Below, one piece after another: positions 8,949 through 16,394 of a DNA stretch of 26,941 nt. Made by a program: the position numbers and the translations under genes. The notes beneath the pieces are model-generated. The model worked only from the letters and a program-made list of their open reading frames with translations. It did not search any database and was not told the DNA's origin. Where the stretch lies: contig JBKPCR010000182.1 in the NCBI GenBank assembly GCA_046727435.1, positions 1-26,941 on the forward strand, in the 5' to 3' direction. Numbering within the stretch: the first letter of the stretch is position 1; every line of letters begins with the position of its first letter. This DNA is from CAVPRW01 sp046727435 [NCBI: bacterium]. Its GTDB lineage: Bacteria; Tectomicrobia; Entotheonellia; J063.

Positions 8949-9617
8949 TTAGGATAGTTCCTGCAGCAGCTTGACGGCATGCTGCGCCAGTGTGCGCTCC
9001 TGTCCCACAAAAAAATGATCGGCATCCGGGAAAACGACCACTCGATTGGGTGCCGGAAGACCATTGATCATACCGGTGAGCACTTCGGGTGGTGCCACGG
9101 GATCACGCGCGCCGCAGAAAAAGATCTTTGGTCCGTGGGCAGATTCCAGAGATGGCCAATCGACGCGCAGAACGGGTGGCGCGACGACGACGAAACCGCG
9201 CACCCGTGAATCGGTCGAGGCCACTGCGAGCGTTACCCGAGCCCCGAAGGAGTAGCCCGCCAGAAACAGGCGATCAGCATCTATCCCAGGCTGCGCGCTT
9301 AGCCATGACAGGGCCGCCTTCGCATCTTCCTGCTCCCCAATGCCCTCGGCATAATGCCCCGTACTTCGCCCTACCCCACGAAAGTTAAACCGCAGGACGG
9401 CAAATCCAACTGCAGCAAAAGCCTCTGCGAGAGCCACGACAACATTATTCAACATGTCACCGCCGCGCAGGGGATGCGGATGGCAGATGACGATCCCTGG
9501 CGTTTGACCATTCACATTAGGGCGCACAAGGAGCCCCTCGCAAGTCACTCCGTCAGCCGCAAAGGTTATACGCTGGCTCTCTATGGGCACGGTTTTCTTC
9601 CCAGCGATTGCGGTCAT
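8949..9617 (-). CDS. Small alpha/beta hydrolase (KANL3/Tex30-like, dienelactone-hydrolase superfamily)
   Basis: Soluble 222-residue serine hydrolase. It has the early HPHP motif at 46-49 typical of this subgroup, FNFRGVGRSTG at 77-87, the nucleophile elbow GYSFGA with S123, an acid at D172 (GARDPVAPPE) and the catalytic histidine H201 in PDADHFF. There is no signal peptide, so it is probably cytoplasmic. Its substrate cannot be told from sequence; related proteins are mostly annotated as generic esterases or hydrolases. It lies 68 bases after pafA in the same direction and may be the last gene of the proteasome operon. No clear promoter or strong Shine-Dalgarno was found in front of it. A link to pupylation is only positional. 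Confidence 0.85.
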   Translation of the reverse strand: MTAIAGKKTVPIESQRITFAADGVTCEGLLVRPNVNGQTPGIVICHPHPLRGGDMLNNVVVALAEAFAAVGFAVLRFNFRGVGRSTGHYAEGIGEQEDAKAALSWLSAQPGIDADRLFLAGYSFGARVTLAVASTDSRVRGFVVVAPPVLRVDWPSLESAHGPKIFFCGARDPVAPPEVLTGMINGLPAPNRVVVFPDADHFFVGQERTLAQHAVKLLQELS

Positions 9618-9685
9618 CAGCTTTACACACGAGGATCCGCGATGGAAACTAACCCGACAAGGGTGTCATTGCCTGTTCAGAGAGC

Positions 9686-11074
9686 CTACAGCAGGTATCC
9701 GTACTTGAAATTGGTCTTCTCTAGTCGACGCTTCAGGAGCGTCACCTTCTCATTCTCTTCCTGGAATGGATCATTACAACGCACCCAGAGGTTCAACAGA
9801 TACCCCAAGCGGATATAATTCCAATCCAGATCGTACGGGATGCGCTTTTGACGCGCTAGCTTGATTAGTTCCCCCCGAAGCTTAGCGCGAGTGTTCTGCG
9901 GCGGATGGGTGGTGGCTAATTGAATGGCAGGGTCTGTAGCCATGCGGTCGACCTGTCCATTCTTTTCCATCAGATAATACACCCCTTTGTTGGTGCGAAT
10001 GTCATGATATTGCAGGTCAAGCATGAGAACTTTGTCCTCACTGGACTCCGGATCGTGCTTGTCGAGATAACGCTCCACCAAGTGCTTCTTGATGACCCAG
10101 TCGATTTCGCGCCGCAGTTCCATAGGATTGTCATCGAGACAATGCAGGACATGTTCCCACTTCTGGAGAATGTCCGTGACTTCGGGATCGGCTCCTTTGC
10201 GCGCGTAATAGGTGAGCGCCTGTTCGAGATATGCCTGTTGGACCTCCAAGGCGCTTGCTTTACGACCATCATCGAGCTGCAATTTGCGCTTGCAGGTCAG
10301 GTCGCGCGAGATCTCCTTTAACGCACGAACGGGATTGCGGAGCGAAAAGTCTTTGGTCAGGAAATTGTCCTCGATCATTTCGAGCACAAGGGCCGTCGTG
10401 CCGACTTTAAGGAATGTCGTATATTCCGACATGTTTGAGTCGCCGACAATAATGTGTAGGCGGCGGTACTTCTCTTTGTCGGCGTGCGGCTCGTCTCGGG
10501 TGTTGATGATACTACGCTCGTTGGTCGTGGTGCCAGAGATTTCCTGACGAATATGCTGGGCCCGTTGCGACACGCAATATTCGAGACCTCGACGGGTCTT
10601 GAAGAATTTCCCAGATCCGGCAAAAATCTGGCGCGTCACCAAGAAGGGGATCAACTGCTCGGCCAGATCGTAGAAGTCAGCGGAGCGTTCCACCAGGTAA
10701 TTTTCATGGCACCCATAAGAATTGCCTACGAAATCGGTGTTATTCTTGAAAATTGCCAGGTTACCGCTCAGGCCCTCCTCACGCAGTCGCTGCTCAGCAT
10801 AATACAGCAGGTCCTCGAGAATGCGCTCGCCAGCCTTGTCATAGATGACCAGGTCCAATGGGCTCGCGCACTCTGGGGTGGCATATTCTGGATGGCAGCC
10901 CGTGTCTAGGTAAAAGCGCGCCCCGTTTTCCAGAAACACGTTCAGGAACCCCTCCGTGGTAATCAGCTTCTCGAAGAGGTAACGTACTGCTTTTTCCGCC
11001 GGTAGCGTTCGCTTGCCATCCGAGGTGAAGATAATCCCATATTCACTCTCAAGACCGTAGATGCGCTTCTTCAT
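9686..11074 (-). CDS. pafA: Pup--protein ligase PafA
   Basis: Glutamine-synthetase-like ligase that phosphorylates the C-terminal Glu of Pup and joins it to lysines of target proteins. The 462 residues begin MKKRIYGLESEYGI, which carries the ATP/Mg glutamate E9. The active-site aspartate D57 lies in YLDTGCHPEYATPE; the DTGCHPEY form separates PafA from Dop (DHAHPEY). Other family blocks are KNNTDFVGNSYGCHENYLV, INTRDEPHADKEKYRRLHIIVGDSN and the C-terminal KYGYLL. It lacks the Dop-specific loop. The ATG overlaps the prcA stop by 4 bases (ATGA), which ties ligase and protease-core translation together. Confidence 0.97.
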   Translation of the reverse strand: MKKRIYGLESEYGIIFTSDGKRTLPAEKAVRYLFEKLITTEGFLNVFLENGARFYLDTGCHPEYATPECASPLDLVIYDKAGERILEDLLYYAEQRLREEGLSGNLAIFKNNTDFVGNSYGCHENYLVERSADFYDLAEQLIPFLVTRQIFAGSGKFFKTRRGLEYCVSQRAQHIRQEISGTTTNERSIINTRDEPHADKEKYRRLHIIVGDSNMSEYTTFLKVGTTALVLEMIEDNFLTKDFSLRNPVRALKEISRDLTCKRKLQLDDGRKASALEVQQAYLEQALTYYARKGADPEVTDILQKWEHVLHCLDDNPMELRREIDWVIKKHLVERYLDKHDPESSEDKVLMLDLQYHDIRTNKGVYYLMEKNGQVDRMATDPAIQLATTHPPQNTRAKLRGELIKLARQKRIPYDLDWNYIRLGYLLNLWVRCNDPFQEENEKVTLLKRRLEKTNFKYGYLL

Positions 11075-11769
11075 GATCCTAGGCTCGCTTTCGCCAGAAG
11101 CTCCCGGAGGTCGAGAGCGGAAAATCGCCGAAACTTACGGCCAGGTCGGGCGCGATCCAGTATCGCCACCTCGAGGGTGTTTTCACGAATCGGGCCACCT
11201 TGTCCCGCCTCCAACGCCTCTTTCCCAAGTTTGATGGCCTCTGCTAACCCGAGGTCGTCACGGAATCGGTCGCGGAGGAATTGCGAGATCTTATCAGCTT
11301 GTCCACCGATGACCACGGAGCCATGGTGATCGCTGATGCTCCCGTCAAAGAGGATGCGGTACATCTGATTCTCTTCCGGTGTCTCACCCACTTCCACCAC
11401 CAGGATCTCCACCTCCAATGGCTTAATCTCGCGGGTGAAGATGTTGCCGATCACTTCGGAATATGCATTCGCCAACGATTTCGAAAAGACATCTTCGCGG
11501 CTGTAGGCATAGCCCTTAAGGTCGGCGTAGCGGATCCCGGCTTTGCGTAGGTTTTCGAATTCACTATATTTGCCGACACCAGCGAAGCCGATGCGATCAT
11601 AGATTTCCGAGATCTTGTTGAGCGAGGCGCTGGGATTTTCCGCCACGAGGGCGATCCCTACGGCGGACTCCATGGCGACAATTGACTTCCCCTTGGCGAT
11701 ACCTTTCCGAGCGTACTCTGCCTTATCCTGAACCATTTGGTCAGGCGCGACGTAAAACGGAATAGCCAT
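11071..11769 (-). CDS. prcA: Proteasome alpha subunit
   Basis: Forms the outer gate rings of the bacterial 20S proteasome. The 232 residues begin MAIPFYVAPDQMVQDKAEYA, followed by ARKGIAKGKSIVAM, the usual alpha N-terminus with the H0 helix that gates the pore. Further family blocks are VAENPSASLNKISEIYDRIGFAGVGK and LKGYAYSREDV. There is no catalytic N-terminal Thr, as expected for alpha. It starts 4 bases after the prcB stop with AAGGTGA upstream and overlaps pafA at its end. The C-terminal tail (PGRKFRRFSALDLRELL) is short and basic. Confidence 0.96.
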   Translation of the reverse strand: MAIPFYVAPDQMVQDKAEYARKGIAKGKSIVAMESAVGIALVAENPSASLNKISEIYDRIGFAGVGKYSEFENLRKAGIRYADLKGYAYSREDVFSKSLANAYSEVIGNIFTREIKPLEVEILVVEVGETPEENQMYRILFDGSISDHHGSVVIGGQADKISQFLRDRFRDDLGLAEAIKLGKEALEAGQGGPIRENTLEVAILDRARPGRKFRRFSALDLRELLAKASLGS

Positions 11770-11773
11770 CGTC

Positions 11774-12586
11774 TCACCTTCTTCGCTCGCTCAGCAGTGC
11801 TTCGCAAAGCTGACGAATCTCCTCCTCAGGCAGATCGTTAGTGCCCGTCTGGGCAACGATCTTGACACTAGGATAGATTCCCCGCACCGGATCCGGTCCC
11901 CCTGTCGCCACGTCTTCTTCAGACGCATCAAGTAACGCCTCAAGTGCCAAGCGCACGGCCTGCTCACGCGTCATACCCGGGCGAAAGAATTTCTTCAGGG
12001 TATTGCGTGCATCCTTACCGCCTGAGCCGGTCGAATAGTAGTCGCCCTCTTCGTATCTGCCACCGGTGATATCGTATTTAAAAATCCGCCCCTCGCTCTT
12101 GCGGAGATCGTAACCCGCGAAGATGGGGATGACGACTAATCCCTGGAAGGCTGCAGGAAGATTTTGCCGCACCATCTGTGCGAGCTTATTAGCCTTGCCT
12201 TCGAGCGCGAGCACTTCCCCTTCCAATTTTTCATAATGCTCAAGCTCGACCTGGAATAGCTTGACCATTTCGATGCATGGGCCGGCGGCTCCGGCGATGG
12301 CAATCGCAGAGTATTCGTCGGCCTTGTAGACTTTTTCGATGTGACGCGAGGCAACTTGATAGCCCTCTGTCGCCTGCCGGTCAGCGGCAATAATGACGCC
12401 ATCAAGGCATTTCAACGCCAAGATTGTGGTGCCGTGAGGGGGCTGGACAAAGGACGACGTAACACCCCCCTCGGGCACATGAAACTGGGGCAGAAGATAG
12501 CCATGCTCAACGTGGACGAAATCATAAAAACTTGACCCATGCCCTGTGAGGGTGATTTCCACCTCACTCTCCTCCCCGTTGGACAT
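11774..12586 (-). CDS. prcB: Proteasome beta subunit with propeptide
   Basis: Catalytic subunit of the 20S proteasome. From the ATG at 12586 it has 270 residues. The cleavage site is PPHG/TTILALK, so T53 becomes the N-terminal nucleophile. The supporting D17 and K33 of the mature chain are present (IAADRQAT and RHIEKVY). Strong family blocks include VELEHYEKLEG and ATGGPDPVRGIYP. The ATG start would overlap pup by 23 bases and has only a weak ribosome-binding site. A GTG at 12562, one base after the pup stop, has GGGGAGG 8 bases upstream and would give a 44-residue propeptide instead of 52. Either start leaves the mature enzyme unchanged. Confidence 0.96.
   Translation of the reverse strand: MSNGEESEVEITLTGHGSSFYDFVHVEHGYLLPQFHVPEGGVTSSFVQPPHGTTILALKCLDGVIIAADRQATEGYQVASRHIEKVYKADEYSAIAIAGAAGPCIEMVKLFQVELEHYEKLEGEVLALEGKANKLAQMVRQNLPAAFQGLVVIPIFAGYDLRKSEGRIFKYDITGGRYEEGDYYSTGSGGKDARNTLKKFFRPGMTREQAVRLALEALLDASEEDVATGGPDPVRGIYPSVKIVAQTGTNDLPEEEIRQLCEALLSERRR
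12562..12577 (-). promoter_or_regulatory. Ribosome-binding site of prcB inside the last codons of pup
   Basis: On the minus strand GGGGAGG (12577-12571) is followed by 8 bases and GTG (12562-12560). The same bases encode the end of Pup: CGG GGA GGA GAG TGA reads Arg-Gly-Gly-Glu-stop. The codons of the functional GGE tail therefore double as a strong Shine-Dalgarno for the next gene. That ribosomes use this GTG is inference. Confidence 0.5.
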
Positions 12587-12860
12587 AGTTTTTCACGAAT
12601 TCTTCTGCGTTTTCCTCGAGTACCTCGTCGATCTCATCAATGATACGATCGAGGTCTTCCTTCAATGTTTCGCCACGTTCTTTGATATTGCTGGCGGGTC
12701 TGGCCTCCGCCGTGTCTTGGGGAGCATCCGAGCGCCGCGCTTGTTTCTGATCCCCAGTCGCCATTCCGACTACCATAGTCAAAGATCGGTGTTCCTCAGA
12801 GGCGATAACTTCGAACGTCTCCCCCGACCGTGTCCGTGAGTTCCGTATATTGATCGTCAT
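12564..12860 (-). CDS. pup: Prokaryotic ubiquitin-like protein Pup (Gly-Gly-Glu ending, possible long N-terminus)
   Basis: Protein tag that PafA attaches to lysines and Mpa draws into the proteasome. The C-terminal half is clearly Pup: ERGETLKEDLDRIIDEIDEV, LEENAEEFVKNYV, then QRGGE. The terminal Glu means no deamidation by Dop is required before ligation. Usual Pups have about 60-70 residues; starting at the third Met (12764, MATGDQKQAR) gives 66. The ATG at 12860 gives 98 residues and has the best ribosome-binding site (AAGGAGG, 5-base spacing), while the ATGs at 12776 and 12764 have none at good distance. The extra N-terminal 32 residues look less acidic and less disordered than normal Pup. 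It sits 20 bases after dop and overlaps or abuts prcB. Confidence 0.95.
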   Translation of the reverse strand: MTINIRNSRTRSGETFEVIASEEHRSLTMVVGMATGDQKQARRSDAPQDTAEARPASNIKERGETLKEDLDRIIDEIDEVLEENAEEFVKNYVQRGGE

Positions 12861-12865
12861 TACTT

Positions 12866-12872
12866 CCTCCTT
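12866..12872 (-). promoter_or_regulatory. Strong Shine-Dalgarno of pup deciding the long start
   Basis: AAGGAGG on the minus strand, 5 bases before the ATG at 12860. It is among the best ribosome-binding sites in the window. It supports initiation at 12860 rather than at the inner methionines that would give a normal-length Pup. Confidence 0.75.
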
Positions 12873-12880
12873 CTGCTCCG

Positions 12881-14368
12881 CTAGGTTCCAGAAAGCGTCG
12901 CCAGTAACTCGGCCGCACTCGTCGCCCCCTCGATTGCGTTGGCAACCTGGGCTTTGGTCCCTTGCAAGGGGTCGTCAAGAGCGATGCGCCTGATGTCCCC
13001 TTCATCAAGGTTAAAAGCTAACGAGTCCCAATTGACGCTGAACACTTGCTGTCGAAACTTTTTCAGGCACATCCCTCGGAGATAGGCACGCGTATCGCCT
13101 GGCGGCTCGTCGACGGCGAGGTCGATCTCTGCGTCAGTGACAATACGCTCTACCTTGCCGCTACGCTCAAGCACATAGTAGAGCCCTTTGTCGCGGCGAA
13201 TATCGTGATACTGCAAATCGAGCATGGTTACCTGGGCGCTGTCCCAGTCAGATCCATGACGGTCCATGTAGGAGGTGAGCAGCCGCCACTTGATCACCCA
13301 GTCTAACTCCCGAGCCAGCGACAGCGGATCCTGTTCCAGATGATAGAGTACGTAGGCCCATTTCTGCAGGACATCGAACCCCCAGGGCTCAACGGAAAAC
13401 GTCGCACAGTAGCGCTCCGCAGCGGCCCAATACTCCCATTGTAACGCGATCGGACTGATGGTGCTGCCGTCGTCTAACTGCACTGGCTTCCGGCAGGTCA
13501 AATCACGCGAGACCCCCTTTAGGGTGGCAACTGGATCCCGCAGCGTGAACGTTCGGGGAAGAAATTCGTCTTCGATCATGGCGAGCACCAGCGCAGTGGC
13601 ACCTAGTTTCAGGTACAGCGCATATTCCGACATATTGGCATCGCCGATGATCACATGCAGCCGCCGGTATTTCTCGCGACTCGCATGCGGTTCATCGCGA
13701 GTATTGATGAGAGGGCGCTTGACCATGGTATCCAAGCCCACTTCCGTCTCGAAGAAATCGGCACGCTGCGAAATTTGATAGACCGTTGGCGCCGTGCCAT
13801 TCTCAGCCCCAACCTTGCCCGCCCCGCAAAAGATCTGGCGACTGACGATAAAGGGGGTGAACTGCTCGACAATCAAACGAAAAGGAGTATTGCGATCGAG
13901 CAGGTAATTCTCATGATACCCGTAGCTGTTGCCCTTGTGATCGCTGTTATTCTTGTAGAGAAGGATCTGCTGCCCACCTGTTAGGACCTGTTCCGCAGCG
14001 ATACGGCTATACTCAAGAATACGATCCCCCGCCTTTTCATAGCAGACGAGGTCGCGGATGGCCGTGCATTCGGGTGTTGAATATTCAGGATGAGCGTGAT
14101 CCAGATAGTACCGCGCACCGTTCAGCAGGACTTTGTTAATGCTGAGTGGGTCGAGTTGATCTGGGACATCGTAGATATCATCAAAGGATATCGCCTGCGG
14201 ATCGAAACGTAGCGATTCTTGGGTATAGTCCCAAAGAGAAGGGGGAGGAGTCTCGCACTGATAGCTATTGATCAACAATAGGGTACGTGAGATCGGGTCG
14301 AAATCAGGGTCATTACGCCCGATGATGCCGTATTCGGTCTCCGTCCCCAGAATTTTCGGAATAGCCAT
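12881..14368 (-). CDS. dop: Depupylase/deamidase of Pup (Dop)
   Basis: Glutamine-synthetase-like paralog of PafA that removes Pup from targets and, where Pup ends in Gln, deamidates it. From the ATG at 14368 it has 495 residues beginning MAIPKILGTETEYGI. The catalytic aspartate D90 lies in YYLDHAHPEYSTPE, the Dop form of the motif. An insertion at about 38-78 between the first strand and this block corresponds to the Dop loop missing in PafA. The blocks KNNSDHKGNSYGYHENYL and NTRDEPHASREKYRRLHVIIGDAN are also present. GAGGG lies 8 bases before this ATG. A GTG at 14416 would add 16 residues, but its GGAGG is only 2 bases away and lies in a hairpin. Because Pup here ends in Glu, depupylation is the likely main role. 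Confidence 0.96.
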   Translation of the reverse strand: MAIPKILGTETEYGIIGRNDPDFDPISRTLLLINSYQCETPPPSLWDYTQESLRFDPQAISFDDIYDVPDQLDPLSINKVLLNGARYYLDHAHPEYSTPECTAIRDLVCYEKAGDRILEYSRIAAEQVLTGGQQILLYKNNSDHKGNSYGYHENYLLDRNTPFRLIVEQFTPFIVSRQIFCGAGKVGAENGTAPTVYQISQRADFFETEVGLDTMVKRPLINTRDEPHASREKYRRLHVIIGDANMSEYALYLKLGATALVLAMIEDEFLPRTFTLRDPVATLKGVSRDLTCRKPVQLDDGSTISPIALQWEYWAAAERYCATFSVEPWGFDVLQKWAYVLYHLEQDPLSLARELDWVIKWRLLTSYMDRHGSDWDSAQVTMLDLQYHDIRRDKGLYYVLERSGKVERIVTDAEIDLAVDEPPGDTRAYLRGMCLKKFRQQVFSVNWDSLAFNLDEGDIRRIALDDPLQGTKAQVANAIEGATSAAELLATLSGT

Positions 14369-14417
14369 GACTGCACCCTCAACCGGTACAAGGGTCCGGA
14401 AACCAGTGGTTAACACA

Positions 14418-14432
14418 TCCTCCTCGGGAGGA
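14418..14432 (-). repeat. Perfect 6 bp hairpin in the mpa-dop gap
   Basis: On the minus strand TCCTCC-CGA-GGAGGA forms a 6 bp stem with a 3-base loop, in the 116 bases between mpa and the preferred dop start. The 3' arm is a Shine-Dalgarno-like GGAGG directly before an ATG/GTG pair (14418/14416). It may mark an mRNA-processing point or mask an upstream initiation site. No T-run follows, so a terminator is unlikely. Confidence 0.4.
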
Positions 14433-14484
14433 ATGTCAGAGTAGTAACTGGCCGTACACGAGGCCGTCGCTCTGCACCGTCGCC

Positions 14485-16308
14485 CTATAGATATTGCCCT
14501 CCAGAGATGTCCTCAATCGAACGTAACTTCGGCGAACTCCCACCCATCAATGTGCGCACGTTGATGATCTTCTCGCCTTTACGACCCGAGATCCGAGCCC
14601 AATCATCCGGGTTAGTCGTATTGGGGAGGTCCTCGTTTTCCTTATACTCACCCTCAACCGCTTCCTGGAGATCGACAAACGAGAGGCCCTTCTCTCCGCC
14701 GCCGATAAAGCGCTTAATAGCGACCTTCTTCGCCCGAGCGATGATGTTTTCGATCATGGCACCACTGGCGAAGTCTTTGAAATAAAAGATTTCTTTATCG
14801 CCCTTGGCGTAAGTCACCTCCAGAAACTTGTTGCGTTCCGTCGGCGCATACATCTCCTCCACCAAGCGATCGATCAATACCTGCACGGCCTTCTGCCGAT
14901 CCCCGCCGACAGGATCAAGTTCCGCCGGATGGATCGGGAGATTGGAAATGAGATATTTGGAGAAGATATCGCGTGCCGCCTCTTTATCTGGACGGTCGAT
15001 CTTGATCTTCAGGTCGAGGCGACCCGGCCGCAGGACAGCTGGGTCGATCAAATCCTGGCGGTTGCTGGCACCAATAACGATGACATTGCGCAAAGCTTCG
15101 AGCCCATCGATCTCGGACAGGAACTGTGCTACAACGGTGATCTCTACGTCGGACGAAATGCCCGAGCCACGCATGCGGAAGATCGAATCCATCTCGTCGA
15201 AGAAGACGATCACCGGTTGGTCTTCTTTAGCCTTCTCCTTGGCTTTCTTGAAGACCTCACGGATCTTGTGTTCGGTTTCGCCCACATATTTATTGAGGAG
15301 TTCTGGCCCCTTGACATTGAGAAAGTAAGCCGCAGTTTTTCTGCCGGTGCGTTTTTCGATTTGTCCAGCCAAACTGTTAGCCACAGCCTTAGCAATCAAC
15401 GTCTTCCCACATCCGGGAGGACCATACAGCAAGATCCCTTTCGGGGGGCTCAGCCGATGTTCTCTGAATTCATCCGGATAGAGGTAGGGCAACTCGATAG
15501 CGTCGCGCAGGGCCTCGATTTGATCCCCCAATCCGCCGATATCATCGTAGGTGACGTTGGGAACCTCTTCGAGGACGACCTCCTCCACATCGGACTTGGG
15601 TATACGTTCGACGGCATAACCTGAGCGCGGATCGAGCAGCACGTTGTCGCCGATCTTCATGCCTTCGCGCTTGAGAGGATCCGAGAGCTGGATAACCATT
15701 TCTTCGTCGGCACGGCCAATGACGATGGCGCGATTGTCGTCGATGAAATCCTTAATGTGAACGACTTCGCCTTTCACTTCGTAACCGGACACCTCTATCA
15801 CATTATAGGCTTCGTTCAGAATGACCAATTGTCCCTCACGCAGCTCTTTGATGTCAATCTTCGGATGCACATTGACTTTCAGTGTTCGGCCATCCACACT
15901 GATATCAATCGTACCATCCTCATTAGGTTTGCGAAATGTTCCATAGCTATTGGGAGGTGCACAGAGCTTATCGATTTCTTCTTTGAGAGCGACAATTTGA
16001 TTCTTGGCTTCCTGGAGAGCCGCGGCGAGCTTCTCATTTTGCTTCCGACCGCTATTCATCTGCTCACTGGTTTGATAATATTTCCGCTTTAACACTTCAT
16101 ACTGATTAATGGTTTTTTCGAGATTGCGTAAGAGGCCTTCCGATTCATCCTCTAACGTCTTAATTTGATCTTGTAATTTGCCGATTTCCGCTTCATATTG
16201 GCTGATTTTGCCGGCCAAAGAGGACTCACTCCCGGGGATGTGTAGGGAAAATTTACGCATAGTATCTTTGATGAAACCCGTTTTTTCCTGATCGTTTGGG
16301 TTATCCAT
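14485..16308 (-). CDS. mpa: Proteasome-activating AAA ATPase (Mpa/ARC)
   Basis: Hexameric unfoldase that captures Pup and feeds tagged proteins to the 20S core. The 607 residues match the family length. A coiled coil at about 35-115 is the Pup-binding part, and two OB-fold domains span about 118-235. The AAA module has Walker A GPPGCGKT at 296-303, Walker B VIVFFDE at 366-372 and the ASNRQDLIDPAVLRPGRLD sensor/arginine-finger region. The chain ends GGQYL, the penultimate-Tyr tail that docks into the alpha ring and opens the gate, as in Mycobacterium Mpa. GGAGG stands only one base from the ATG, with AGAGGAG about 10 bases away, so the start is probable. It is first in the proteasome operon. 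Confidence 0.97.
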   Translation of the reverse strand: MDNPNDQEKTGFIKDTMRKFSLHIPGSESSLAGKISQYEAEIGKLQDQIKTLEDESEGLLRNLEKTINQYEVLKRKYYQTSEQMNSGRKQNEKLAAALQEAKNQIVALKEEIDKLCAPPNSYGTFRKPNEDGTIDISVDGRTLKVNVHPKIDIKELREGQLVILNEAYNVIEVSGYEVKGEVVHIKDFIDDNRAIVIGRADEEMVIQLSDPLKREGMKIGDNVLLDPRSGYAVERIPKSDVEEVVLEEVPNVTYDDIGGLGDQIEALRDAIELPYLYPDEFREHRLSPPKGILLYGPPGCGKTLIAKAVANSLAGQIEKRTGRKTAAYFLNVKGPELLNKYVGETEHKIREVFKKAKEKAKEDQPVIVFFDEMDSIFRMRGSGISSDVEITVVAQFLSEIDGLEALRNVIVIGASNRQDLIDPAVLRPGRLDLKIKIDRPDKEAARDIFSKYLISNLPIHPAELDPVGGDRQKAVQVLIDRLVEEMYAPTERNKFLEVTYAKGDKEIFYFKDFASGAMIENIIARAKKVAIKRFIGGGEKGLSFVDLQEAVEGEYKENEDLPNTTNPDDWARISGRKGEKIINVRTLMGGSSPKLRSIEDISGGQYL

Positions 16309-16365
16309 ACCTCCTCATCTCCTCTTCGGGCCTTGGCACCTCTCAAGGGTCTTCTCTTCCACTAA

Positions 16366-16394
16366 AAAGTAACATAGGCCCCCGGGCAAGTCAA
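16366..16394 (-). promoter_or_regulatory. Promoter candidate of the proteasome operon
   Basis: On the minus strand TTGACT (16394-16389), a 17-base spacer and TACTTT (16371-16366) lie about 58 bases before the mpa start. The -35 contains the TGA stop of the M16 peptidase gene. It is the best -35/-10 pair in the 82-base gap. The operon can therefore be transcribed on its own, with possible read-through from the peptidase gene. Confidence 0.55.

Noticed and set aside
12881-14416. Longer Dop starting at GTG 14416
   Set aside because: The extra 16 residues are not family-like, and the nearby GGAGG is only 2 bases from the GTG. The ATG at 14368 gives the standard N-terminus with a well-spaced site.
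16296-16316. Five-codon frame ATG AGG AGG TAT GGA TAA overlapping the mpa start
   Set aside because: It could be a leader peptide, but the AGGAGG it contains is more simply the mpa ribosome-binding site.
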